A stretch of 64,000 nucleotides of DNA from the NCBI GenBank assembly GCA_964549275.1, contig CAZJUP010000007.1, positions 1-64,000 of the forward strand. Direction: 5' to 3'. The first letter of the stretch is position 1, and every line of letters starts with the position of its first letter. Positions 37,116 to 45,358 of this stretch are shown piece by piece. Position numbers and translations under genes: made by a program. Under the pieces are notes generated by a model, which did not search any database, was not told where the DNA came from, and was given only the letters and a program-made list of their open reading frames with translations. Source of the stretch: CAZJUP01 sp964549275 (lineage in GTDB: Bacteria > Fidelibacterota > Marinisomatia > Marinisomatales > TCS55).

Positions 37116-38048
37116 CTACTCGACCATCTCCGCCCCACCCAGCAAATCTTCCAAACGGAACGCACCATCTTTCTCCATTTGTTTGGCGGATTGAACTACT
37201 ATTTTTCGGGCATTGTCAACATCTCGCTTTGGAATGGCTCCCTCTACAGGTTCATACATAGCCTGTTTTTTTTGTGGGAGATTTTCGATAACCCTCTTTG
37301 TGACCGCTTCTGGCATTCCTTTTAAAGCAAGGGCCACCGAATCCAGTTCAACTGAGTTCATGAGATCGCGCAGTAAGTTGTCCGGCATAATATCAAATAT
37401 TCCTTCAAAGGTCAGATGGTATTTTTTTACTTCTTCTGCTAAATCGGGATTTTCTTGAGTAAGGTTTTTTAAAAACCGTATTTCATCTTCAGGATCCATT
37501 TCACCTAAAATATCGGCTAAATCTTTTCCTCCCCCACGAGAAAAAGATACAGTTTTTGGCAAAGATTGAGATTTCTTCTTTAATCTGTTTGCTATCTGAA
37601 CAACCGCTTCTAATGGCACATCGTTTAAGTTCCCAATCTCTAACAGCACCTTCCCTTTAATTTCTTGGCGAATTCTGTTTAAAACCACCATCCGTTTTTC
37701 AGAAGACAGCTGCGCGACTGTAATGGCAATAACCCTTGAAGATTCCGCGCTAAGCATGGCAATAGTTTGCTCATCAGTTAATTCTTCCAAAAAGGCAAAT
37801 GGCTTTTTTGGTTCGTCGCTGTCCTCTTCTTGAAATTTCTCACTTACAAAGCTGAAATAAAACTCTTCCATTACCCTTTTTTTTACTGAAAAAGATACCA
37901 TTTCAACACCTCTCATTGCCGATCGAATTTTACGAACCTCGGTTTTGTCCAGGTTTTTTACTAGACTAAGAGCAAGGCTTTCTCCCAATACAGAAAAAAG
38001 AATAGCGACTTTTTGCAGTCCAGAAAGACGATTATAATCGGTAATCAT
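37116..38048 (-). CDS. FliG-like rotor protein (divergent)
   Basis: 310 residues aligning over the whole FliG length. The N-domain (about 5-75, 'LSGLQKVAILFSVLGESLAL') is FliF-binding in flagella. The middle domain (83-160) starts 'PFAFLEELTDEQTIAMLSAE', but the FliM-binding EHPQ motif reads E-S-S-R (102-105). The GG linker is at 171-174. The C-domain (about 175-300) contains 'LDSVALALKGMPEAVTKRVI', but the torque helix (about 220-233) reads IMPDNLLRDLMNSV instead of the canonical LDDR-x-IQ. Last gene of the operon. It is a motor protein, probably not part of a canonical flagellum. Confidence 0.85.
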   Translation of the reverse strand: MITDYNRLSGLQKVAILFSVLGESLALSLVKNLDKTEVRKIRSAMRGVEMVSFSVKKRVMEEFYFSFVSEKFQEEDSDEPKKPFAFLEELTDEQTIAMLSAESSRVIAITVAQLSSEKRMVVLNRIRQEIKGKVLLEIGNLNDVPLEAVVQIANRLKKKSQSLPKTVSFSRGGGKDLADILGEMDPEDEIRFLKNLTQENPDLAEEVKKYHLTFEGIFDIMPDNLLRDLMNSVELDSVALALKGMPEAVTKRVIENLPQKKQAMYEPVEGAIPKRDVDNARKIVVQSAKQMEKDGAFRLEDLLGGAEMVE

Positions 38049-38057
38049 GGGGGCCTC

Positions 38058-39566
38058 TTATTTTTTCTTTTTCTTATTTTTGCCACTTTCATCTTCGGGA
38101 GCCTGTTCCGTGGGCGCTTGTTGTTCCTGTTCTGTTGGTGCTTCTTCCTGTATCCACTCTTTTACAATCTTTTGTGCTGCAGAGGGTTGACCTACGCTCA
38201 TTGAGACTACCGCCTGCTTCATATCATTAACCTCGCTTTGGAGAACAGCAATATCTTCTTTGCTTGGTGGACTTTGAACAGCTTCATCAGGCTTTTTTAC
38301 GGATTTTTTTGTTCCGTTATCACTTTTTTTTTTCGGTCGAGGTGGATACATCCAAGGTGGTGGAGGCATCATTTGTTGCTTTGGTTTATTCATTAACACA
38401 AAAGCAAGGACGACAATCAAGACAATAACCAGAGCCCCCAACACAGCAATAAAAATGATCATCGCGGTATTTCCGGAACCACCTTGCCGATCTAAGTCCT
38501 CCTGTACTGTTTCTAACATAGCTAATTTTTCAGCAATTTGCTGATCAAGATTTGATTTTTCACCAAGTTTTTTCTGAATTGAAGATTCGGCCTCCGTTAC
38601 AGCTGAATCGGAAACACCCCCCGCGCCTAAAAATGCTTTTAAATTCTGAATTTCTTCATTAAGTGCATTTAATCGAACGGAGTCTCCCCTTAAAATATCC
38701 TGCTTTTGCTGTTCATAGGCTCTATCCCTTGCGCTAGATTCCAACTCTGTTAGTTTTGATTGAAAATACAGGCGATCTTCTTGGCGACGGTCTGCTTCTT
38801 CCTGTTTGTAATTTGCCAACTCCTCCTTCCAATCGACTTCTCCCAGACGTTCTCTCTGTGTTTCCAGAGACTCGAGTTTTTCTGCAATGCTTTTTAATAA
38901 AACTTGTTCTGCGGTTTTTTCATCGCGCCTTTCCTTAAAAGAGGCTGTCATTATACTAAGCACATCTCCTCGAGCGCGGTTAAACCTTGAAGCAACCATC
39001 ACGACCTGACGAATATTTTCAATCAGCTCTGGAGCTGCACCTTCTTGTAGAATAATACTGATCTCTATGTTGCGTATCTTTGCCAAAGCCGGATGTTTTT
39101 CTGTGTGTGTTCGAGACAATACATTGTCACTAGACCATCCGGATTCTATTTTGTTTTCTATATCATTACTTGAAACAGGTTCTTCTAAAGGTCTTGAATC
39201 TTCAGTATCAAAATCAAACCCAGGTATGGGAAGTCCAACACCAGACGAAGGAAGGATGTTTTGACCCTCTTTGCTTGTAGATTCTAACTTGCTGGCATCT
39301 AATTCATAATCTGATGGGGTCGGCGCTCCGGATTTAAAGGTGGTTTGCTCTTCTACTGCACTGCTGAGTTCGAGGTCCACACTAACATCTACTACATATT
39401 TTCTGTTGTCAATTATTTTTTCGAGAGCATCTGTAATGCGTTTCCGCAGGCTGTTTTCAACCATTAATTTTTGTGCAAGATACCCTCCGGATTGTCCCCA
39501 TCCAATGCCGATAATCATTATGAAAGTTAGAGCGGTTATAATTGCTCTTTTAATCCGCATTATCAT
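38058..39566 (-). CDS. FliF-like membrane-ring protein with split RBM3, coiled coil and FliG-docking-like tail
   Basis: About 502 residues. I chose the ATG at 39566 because AAGGGAG lies five bases upstream. An ATGA-overlapping start at 39599 is the alternative. A signal or membrane helix (about 5-25) precedes the FliF RBM3 domain split in two ('RITDALEKIIDNRKYVVDVS', and about 163-210 ending 'FNRARGDVLSIMTASF'), separated by a collar-like insert. A long coiled coil (about 215-365) and a second helix (about 368-392) follow, then a Pro/Lys-rich tail with 'PSAAQKIVKEWIQEE' near 461-475, resembling FliG-binding tails of FliF. RBM1/RBM2 are absent. Confidence 0.8.
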   Translation of the reverse strand: MIMRIKRAIITALTFIMIIGIGWGQSGGYLAQKLMVENSLRKRITDALEKIIDNRKYVVDVSVDLELSSAVEEQTTFKSGAPTPSDYELDASKLESTSKEGQNILPSSGVGLPIPGFDFDTEDSRPLEEPVSSNDIENKIESGWSSDNVLSRTHTEKHPALAKIRNIEISIILQEGAAPELIENIRQVVMVASRFNRARGDVLSIMTASFKERRDEKTAEQVLLKSIAEKLESLETQRERLGEVDWKEELANYKQEEADRRQEDRLYFQSKLTELESSARDRAYEQQKQDILRGDSVRLNALNEEIQNLKAFLGAGGVSDSAVTEAESSIQKKLGEKSNLDQQIAEKLAMLETVQEDLDRQGGSGNTAMIIFIAVLGALVIVLIVVLAFVLMNKPKQQMMPPPPWMYPPRPKKKSDNGTKKSVKKPDEAVQSPPSKEDIAVLQSEVNDMKQAVVSMSVGQPSAAQKIVKEWIQEEAPTEQEQQAPTEQAPEDESGKNKKKKK

Positions 39567-39595
39567 ATAAACTCCCTTATTCATTCTCAGAGGAA

Positions 39596-40402
39596 TCATC
39601 CTCGTTTTTTCTTTCTTTTAGTATTCTGAACTTCGGATTCAGAAACACCAACGGGTCCACCCCGGGGTGCTAAAAATGTAATTTCTACTCTTCGATTTCT
39701 CGCTTTTTGTTCTGCAGTCTGGTTATATTTTTGAATCAATTCTGGGGTGATTATTTCAGCTGTACTTTTATCTCTTGGGACAAACTCACCATAACCAACC
39801 GCTTCTAATCTAGTCGGAGAAATTCCCAATGAAATCAGTAGCCTTACCACAGCTGCGGCCCTGGCTCCTGACAACTCCCAATTGCTCGGATATTTTACCC
39901 TTAATGCCTTGGGAAGGGGATCGCTGTCTGTGTGGCCTTCTATGGCTACTAAAAAATGAGAGGCCTGTATTGTGGGAACCAACTTTTTTAAAATTTCTAA
40001 AAAGGTTGGTTTTGTTTCCGCGGAGCCAGATCTGAAACTTATATCCGACGAAATTCCAATTGTCACCCCTTTGGGTCCCGTCGAAACTTCAACAGGTTTT
40101 TCACCTGTTTTGGGGTCTGCCTCCATTTTTTTAACCATTTGTTCAGCCGCTTTCTTAATATCAGATAATGACATCGCCTGGCTGTCTTTTTTAATTTTAC
40201 TTCCAACAGATTTTCCCATTGAATCTGCCATCTCCTGCAGTTTTACAGGATCGATCGTAGAGATAGCTGCAAGCAAAACAAAAAAGGCAAACAGGAGAGT
40301 CATCATATCAGCAAAAGTTCCAAACCACCCCGGAAGCCCTTCATCGACCTCTTGCATTCCCATTTCCAAAAATTTCTTTTTTTCCTGTGGTGTTACTGCC
40401 AT
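39596..40402 (-). CDS. motB: MotB-like stator protein
   Basis: 268 residues. The transmembrane segment after a short cytoplasmic N-terminus carries Asp32 in 'FGTFADMMTLLFAFFVL', the proton-carrying Asp of MotB. The periplasmic OmpA-like domain (about 110-250, 'VAIEGHTDSDP', 'SGARAAAVVRLLISLG') should bind peptidoglycan. It lies 5 bases after motA and overlaps the next gene's possible start by 4 bases. It retains everything expected of a working stator. Confidence 0.93.
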   Translation of the reverse strand: MAVTPQEKKKFLEMGMQEVDEGLPGWFGTFADMMTLLFAFFVLLAAISTIDPVKLQEMADSMGKSVGSKIKKDSQAMSLSDIKKAAEQMVKKMEADPKTGEKPVEVSTGPKGVTIGISSDISFRSGSAETKPTFLEILKKLVPTIQASHFLVAIEGHTDSDPLPKALRVKYPSNWELSGARAAAVVRLLISLGISPTRLEAVGYGEFVPRDKSTAEIITPELIQKYNQTAEQKARNRRVEITFLAPRGGPVGVSESEVQNTKRKKKRG

Positions 40403-40407
40403 TCAGA

Positions 40408-41196
40408 TTAGCTCTCGTCTTTTTTCCATTCTTTTGGCGGAATGTATGAGTTTAATTTTTCTCTGACAATTATTGGGTGTTTCTTCTGATGAATCAAACG
40501 AGAAGCTTCTACAAGCATGTTTTGCATCGTGCTTGTAAAGGTAATCCGAGTTCTGAGTTTATCCGCCATGGGGAGAAAAAACAGATTAGCAAACACCGCT
40601 CCATAAAATGTGGTGATTAATGCTGCTGACATTCCAGATCCCAATGCTTCCGTTCCACCTCCATCTCCACCAAATCCTGAAAGCATGATAACAAGCCCGA
40701 TAAGTGTTCCTATCATTCCCCAGGCAGGCGCCATAACCCCCATGGATTTAAACAGGCTTGCCTGTGTTTTTTCGCGGACTTCTCTATAATCAATTCTTGT
40801 GTATAAAATTTCTGTTAGTTCCTCAAGAGAGTATCCATCTACCACCATTTGAACCCCATCCCTAAAAAACGGATTTTTAACGGTATCAATCGATTTTTCA
40901 AGTTCAGCAGCCCCTTTTCTCCCTACTTCTGATACAGCAACAGCATCTTCCACAACTGTTCCTAAAGTCAATTTACTTCCTTTAAAGACAGCTGCCATTG
41001 CCGATCCAAGCTTTAAGACATCCGACAAAGGAAAAGCCACAGATACAGAGGCAACCATCCCACCAAAGACAATGGCAAAACTAGAAGGAGATAAAAATCC
41101 TCCCATTCCCGCGCCAGCTGCAGTTGCGGCCAACCAAATCCCCCCTCCAATAGAGCCTAAACCAAGAACAATTCCAATCAGGGTTGCAATATCCAT
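40408..41196 (-). CDS. motA: MotA-like stator protein
   Basis: 262 residues with four transmembrane helices (about 2-25, 36-56, 155-175, 188-210). The channel prolines Pro157 ('MAPAWGMIGTLIGLV') and Pro209 ('FFLPMADKLR') are in place. The cytoplasmic loop ('NPFFRDGVQMVVDGYSLEEL') matches MotA. It forms the proton channel with MotB and acts on FliG in flagella. It is distinct from the ExbB at 22 kb, which has three helices. Confidence 0.93.
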   Translation of the reverse strand: MDIATLIGIVLGLGSIGGGIWLAATAAGAGMGGFLSPSSFAIVFGGMVASVSVAFPLSDVLKLGSAMAAVFKGSKLTLGTVVEDAVAVSEVGRKGAAELEKSIDTVKNPFFRDGVQMVVDGYSLEELTEILYTRIDYREVREKTQASLFKSMGVMAPAWGMIGTLIGLVIMLSGFGGDGGGTEALGSGMSAALITTFYGAVFANLFFLPMADKLRTRITFTSTMQNMLVEASRLIHQKKHPIIVREKLNSYIPPKEWKKDES

Positions 41197-41198
41197 AT

Positions 41199-42581
41199 CT
41201 AATCCTCAATAAAACTGGTAGATTTTAATCGATTTTCGTGCAATGCCTTTAATACATTGCGAACATCATCATATTCCGGATCCATGCGTAAGGCAAGGTT
41301 CCAATTAATTGTAGCGCGCTGAATATCTCCCAACTTGTAATAAATGGACCCTCTCCTTGCATAGGCTAATGCCAAATTTGGATTAAGGTCCAATGCTGCC
41401 TCTACAGATTCTAAAGCGCCACGATAGTCACCGGCATAAAAATAGCGAAGGGATCTTGATAAATGCCGCATGGCATCATTCATATTTTTTTCGCTTACAT
41501 TCCGATTTAGCTTCACGGCTTTCAATGAATCTTCTAAAAACTTTGAATGCTGCTCCATTGCGGCAAGCCGAGTCATGAGATTGCGCATTTCGTTTGTCAT
41601 CATTCCCATGGAGTCTCGCAACGTGTGAACAGCAACATCTGCCATAAGGAGCGTTGAGTCCATATCTGCTGGATAGCCTCCTGCTGAGCGCGTTCCGGGA
41701 AGAACTAGCCCCGGCTGTTCGGGTGTTGGTGCCGGCCCACCGCCAGGGAGACGACGAAGAGATGCTCCCCTTGGAACCGACATATCCATGCCCAAGGTGA
41801 TTCCCGGATGTCCTTTCCAATAACGAGAGTTCCATGAAGGTAATTTTTCTATGTGGGTGAACCCAAGGTTCAGGCGGTAATCCGAGGTAAGGGGGATGCG
41901 GAGTCCCACATTGATACCTGTACCATCGAATTCACCCACAATATCTATTCCACCCCATTTTTCAAAATAAGGTGTGTTAACAATAACCCCCGCAAAAACG
42001 CCGGCTCTGGTACCAGAGGAACTGCTCGTATCTGCTACAGATAATGTATCAGCCGCTCCAAAGCCCCCAGTTCCAAAGCCAATAAACGTATTCATGTCAT
42101 ATTGACCGAGTTTTTTCTCACTATTCACAACACCGAAAAACGACAATTCTTTCGGGTCAAGTCTTAATCCGCTTGTGCCCGCATTTTCAAAAACAATATC
42201 CTGCAACCCAACAGAAAAGGAGACGTCATTATATATAAACACCCGTTGTTGAAAATGGAACCCAAACTCAACCGGTGCCCTATAGGTTGACACTTCAAGG
42301 TTTGCAAGGGAGGTTGTGTCTGCACCCTGAATAGATGAAAAACCGAAAATTGTATTTTTCCCGAACTCCATATTGAAGTACGCACCCTTGGCTGTGTTAA
42401 AGGGAGCCATATTATGAATTTCCGAACCAAACCCCACCCTGAACAAATATGGCGACTTAGACACTGAGCTAAACGGAATTCTCATCATAGGACCAGGTCG
42501 AGTATAAGCGACCCGGGTTGCGCTAAATCCTACAGAGGATAAAGAAATTATTATAATTACGAATACAAAAAATCGTTTCAT
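41199..42581 (-). CDS. Outer-membrane-barrel-like and TPR protein of the motor operon
   Basis: 460 residues. A signal peptide (about 1-20) is followed by a region with barrel-like strands (about 30-280, 'FGFHFQQRVFIYNDVSFSVG', 'YRLNLGFTHIEKL'), a Gly/Pro-rich linker (about 283-305), a helical stretch with a coiled coil (about 320-355) and a C-terminal TPR unit (about 370-445). No family name fits. It could connect the envelope to the stator or rotor. Two bases separate it from motA downstream, and its start overlaps the upstream stop by 4 bases. Confidence 0.65.
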   Translation of the reverse strand: MKRFFVFVIIIISLSSVGFSATRVAYTRPGPMMRIPFSSVSKSPYLFRVGFGSEIHNMAPFNTAKGAYFNMEFGKNTIFGFSSIQGADTTSLANLEVSTYRAPVEFGFHFQQRVFIYNDVSFSVGLQDIVFENAGTSGLRLDPKELSFFGVVNSEKKLGQYDMNTFIGFGTGGFGAADTLSVADTSSSSGTRAGVFAGVIVNTPYFEKWGGIDIVGEFDGTGINVGLRIPLTSDYRLNLGFTHIEKLPSWNSRYWKGHPGITLGMDMSVPRGASLRRLPGGGPAPTPEQPGLVLPGTRSAGGYPADMDSTLLMADVAVHTLRDSMGMMTNEMRNLMTRLAAMEQHSKFLEDSLKAVKLNRNVSEKNMNDAMRHLSRSLRYFYAGDYRGALESVEAALDLNPNLALAYARRGSIYYKLGDIQRATINWNLALRMDPEYDDVRNVLKALHENRLKSTSFIED

Positions 42582-43483
42582 GGCATGACTTCTGCTTTTT
42601 TTATTTCCATTTGTGCTAATCGCACATATTCACTTGCGGGATGCTGATTCACAATACTGGAGAAAGCATTAAGCGCCTTTGTTTCCATTCCCATTTTTCT
42701 ATAAAGTAGGCCTTTTTGAACAATGGCGTCCACAGTTCTTTCTGCCCCATCCTCTTCAATCCTCTTCAACAGAGACAAAGAAGATGAATAGTCTCCGATC
42801 TGCTGGTAGGCATCGGCCATCCAATAGCGAATGTTCTCGGCTGTTTTCTTTGGAGCTAAATCAAGACTTAATTGATTAAACTTATCCAATGCGCTTTCAA
42901 AGTCTTCCCTTTGATACGCAAAAACTCCTGACATATATAACGACGAATCAAAAAGCCTGGCTGGAGTTCTGGTGTTTTTGACTTCAACAACATCCAGATT
43001 GTGACCTATTGGTTTTTCTGGTTTTTTCTGTTTAGGCTGCAGGATTATTTCTTTATCCACAGCCAAATCAGCTGAACTGTCCGTTTTTTGGTTTTTTGGA
43101 GGGTTTTTTTGAAGAGCAACAAGAGATTTTCGAAGTTCAGTGTTTTCGATTTTTAACTCTTTCATTTCTTTTCGAAAAGATGTTTCAAGTAGTTCAATTC
43201 GACGATTAATCCTTTCAAGGGCTCCTATCATTTCTTTTGAGGACGCCATATATACTGAGCCGCTTTCCACCTTTTTAACACGGAAATTAACCTCTTCTGA
43301 TGTCGGTTTAATTACACGAGAGTAGGTGACTTTTTCATCCACCGGTTCGATAACAATACCCAAATCCAAAAAAAATATATCAGAAATTGGAGCCGGTTCA
43401 GTTTGGGTAAAAACAGCGCCGAAAAGCGCAAACCCGACAACGGATTTTATCCAGGGTTTACAACTTAAGGCTACTTTACCCAT
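42578..43483 (-). CDS. Periplasmic coiled-coil and TPR protein (YbgF/CpoB-like)
   Basis: 301 residues. A hydrophobic N-terminal signal (about 12-27) is followed by a charged coiled coil (about 80-130, 'RINRRIELLETSFRKEM') and a C-terminal TPR region (about 180-298), a layout shared with YbgF/CpoB. The start codon overlaps the upstream stop as TAATG, so translation is coupled. It is probably a periplasmic scaffold for the motor. Family membership beyond TPR is inference. Confidence 0.65.
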   Translation of the reverse strand: MGKVALSCKPWIKSVVGFALFGAVFTQTEPAPISDIFFLDLGIVIEPVDEKVTYSRVIKPTSEEVNFRVKKVESGSVYMASSKEMIGALERINRRIELLETSFRKEMKELKIENTELRKSLVALQKNPPKNQKTDSSADLAVDKEIILQPKQKKPEKPIGHNLDVVEVKNTRTPARLFDSSLYMSGVFAYQREDFESALDKFNQLSLDLAPKKTAENIRYWMADAYQQIGDYSSSLSLLKRIEEDGAERTVDAIVQKGLLYRKMGMETKALNAFSSIVNQHPASEYVRLAQMEIKKAEVMP

Positions 43484-44625
43484 TATTCATATTCCTCCCA
43501 ATCAATGACATAAGAATATCCAATAAATGACCCAAAATCGTGGGGTACATATAATTCAAATGCACCAGATGCGCCCGGGAGTAACGTGGCATCAGTTGTT
43601 ATACCTGAATCAAATGTGTGATACCCTCCTCTGATAAATGTTGTTAGTGTCTTAGTCTCTCCGCTCCAGTTTGTTCTAAATACGAAATCTACTTTCACAA
43701 AATCTGCTCTTCGGCCACCAATGTTTTTTATTTCACCTGTAAAAACAACATTCCCCTGAGCGTCTTTCTTTTCACTTATATTTCCGACTAAGACACAGTT
43801 TGCAGAATATTTTTTGGTTCCGGATTTTTCTGAGGCTGTCGAGGTATATTTCGGCTCTGCGAGCTTTGGCATTGGGGGCGGTGTATAGCTATCGCGAACC
43901 TGTTCGGGTACATATTCCTGCTGTTCTTCGGTAACAACATTATCAATTATTCGAACAATATCTTTTCGCTGGATAATTAAATACCCCACCAGCGTTTCGA
44001 CTTTTAGCGATTCCTCGTCTTGGTATACCACTTTTCCAAACACCGTGGACCCGTTTTTAAGGATAATCTCTTTTGAATAAATCGCCAGGGGGTTAACCCA
44101 CATTTTACTTAATGCTTTTAGGTTTTCAAGTTCCTCGTTAAGATATTTTAACTCTGCGGTCATTTTTTTAACCTCAAAACTGAGTTCATTTAAAACATAG
44201 TCTTTCCCCGGGTCAGGTTTAAATTCAATATCCTCCGGACCTGGGCCTTCAACGTTTACTGTATCTGTTGATACATTAGTAGTAGATTGTTCTAGCCCTA
44301 ATACTACTTCTCCCAGTTTTACATTATCGTCAACCACTTCAAGGGGAAGGTGAACTTTTCCTGATTCACCTGCGTCAGATTCAATAATATATTTTCCGGG
44401 AAGTACTTTTTTAAATTCAAATTTGCCACCACCCCGGCCTAACCGTTTTTTTGACGATTCGGTCCTCTGCGCTTCTGTTCCGTCTTCCTTCAACAGCAGC
44501 ACGGCTGTTTTTGCAACACCCTTGCCCTTTTCATCGATCAGTTGTCCTGAAACTTTGAAGGAATCCTTAGCAAATATATTAGATACAAATACGGTGAGGG
44601 CCACCACATATAATATTCTTTTCAT
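43483..44625 (-). CDS. Secreted protein with carboxypeptidase-regulatory-like, SH3-like and FxLYD-like regions
   Basis: 380 residues. A signal peptide (about 1-18) precedes a beta-sandwich like CarboxypepD_reg ('FKVSGQLIDEKGKGVAKTAV', 'GGKFEFKKVLPGKYIIESDA'), a helical coiled coil (about 150-180), a short SH3-like strand set ('LKNGSTVFGKVVYQDEESLK') and a C-terminal FxLYD-like sandwich (about 290-370). First gene of the motor operon. 149 bases of hairpin-containing leader lie upstream. The role is unknown. Confidence 0.6.
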   Translation of the reverse strand: MKRILYVVALTVFVSNIFAKDSFKVSGQLIDEKGKGVAKTAVLLLKEDGTEAQRTESSKKRLGRGGGKFEFKKVLPGKYIIESDAGESGKVHLPLEVVDDNVKLGEVVLGLEQSTTNVSTDTVNVEGPGPEDIEFKPDPGKDYVLNELSFEVKKMTAELKYLNEELENLKALSKMWVNPLAIYSKEIILKNGSTVFGKVVYQDEESLKVETLVGYLIIQRKDIVRIIDNVVTEEQQEYVPEQVRDSYTPPPMPKLAEPKYTSTASEKSGTKKYSANCVLVGNISEKKDAQGNVVFTGEIKNIGGRRADFVKVDFVFRTNWSGETKTLTTFIRGGYHTFDSGITTDATLLPGASGAFELYVPHDFGSFIGYSYVIDWEEYE

Positions 44626-44664
44626 AGCGTATCTCTTGCCAATTATAATAACCTCGGATTGTAT

Positions 44665-44730
44665 AGCACCTGAAGGACTCCGACCATCAGGCGCTGGAAA
44701 GTTTAGCCCCTTTCTAGTCTTGAATCAAGA
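44665..44730 (-). promoter_or_regulatory. Structured leader upstream of the motor-like operon
   Basis: Reading the minus strand, three consecutive hairpins precede the first motor-operon gene: TCTTG/CAAGA (44718-44730), GAAAG/CTTTC (44697-44714) and AGCGCCTGA/TCAGGTGCT with a 13-base loop (44665-44695). The last has a G-T pair on the minus transcript that would be an A-C mismatch on the plus strand, which fits folding of the operon RNA. None has a T-run. I do not recognise a riboswitch class. Confidence 0.35.
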
Positions 44731-44774
44731 AAAAAGATAGCCGTCTTCCCGATTTATCTTACCCAAACAGAAAT

Positions 44775-45332
44775 CTATTTCCAAAAATCTTCAAATGTTT
44801 TTTTTCGCCGAAGAAGCACACTTCTCTCTGCTTCAACGCGCTGTCTCAATGTGTCCGATAAGGTGCGTTGAAGAGCTTTATCATAGGATTCTAAAGCCAG
44901 TTCAAAATCTGAATCATCTTTTTTTTCATAACACTTAGCCATCCAATAGTGGGGTTCTCCGGCAGTATCAATTGCTGTGGCAGCTTGACCAAAACAAACC
45001 AAAGCTTCCCATTGGGCATTTTTATAGTTTTTTTGTAATAACCGGTGACCATCTATCATAGCAAGTTCATATCGTGCCACGGTGTTTTTGGGGTCCAACT
45101 TGAGGACTTTTTTATACTCAAACTCGGCGCCTATGGAAGTTTTCGCTAAATTTAAATGAGCAGTAACTAAAGCAGATTTCAGTTCTGCATCACCAGGGCG
45201 TTTTGCCAATAAGGAATCTTCTGCCGCAACCAATAGGGCGGGATCTTTCTTTGCCATCACCATGGGTGACGGGGCACACCCGAAGATAATAACAATGACC
45301 AATAAACCCAAAAAATTGTGCTTATTTAGCAT
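44775..45332 (-). CDS. TPR lipoprotein
   Basis: 185 residues. A lipobox with Cys19 (IIFGC) follows a hydrophobic signal. The mature part is helical with TPR-like repeats ('GEFEYKKVLKLDP'-like units at about 75-100, and 'PHYWMAKCYEKKD' with 'LALESYDKALQ' at about 125-155). It lies upstream of the motor operon on the same strand, 149 bases away, and 26 bases downstream of the hydroxylase gene. It may be part of either unit. The partner is unknown. Confidence 0.65.
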   Translation of the reverse strand: MLNKHNFLGLLVIVIIFGCAPSPMVMAKKDPALLVAAEDSLLAKRPGDAELKSALVTAHLNLAKTSIGAEFEYKKVLKLDPKNTVARYELAMIDGHRLLQKNYKNAQWEALVCFGQAATAIDTAGEPHYWMAKCYEKKDDSDFELALESYDKALQRTLSDTLRQRVEAERSVLLRRKKTFEDFWK

Positions 45333-45358
45333 TATAATGTTCCGCTGTTTGTCTTTGC

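Noticed and set aside
44626..44774. c-di-GMP or fluoride riboswitch upstream of the motor operon
   Set aside because: The bases do not match the GEMM-I conserved core or the fluoride consensus as I know them. Only the hairpins are reported.
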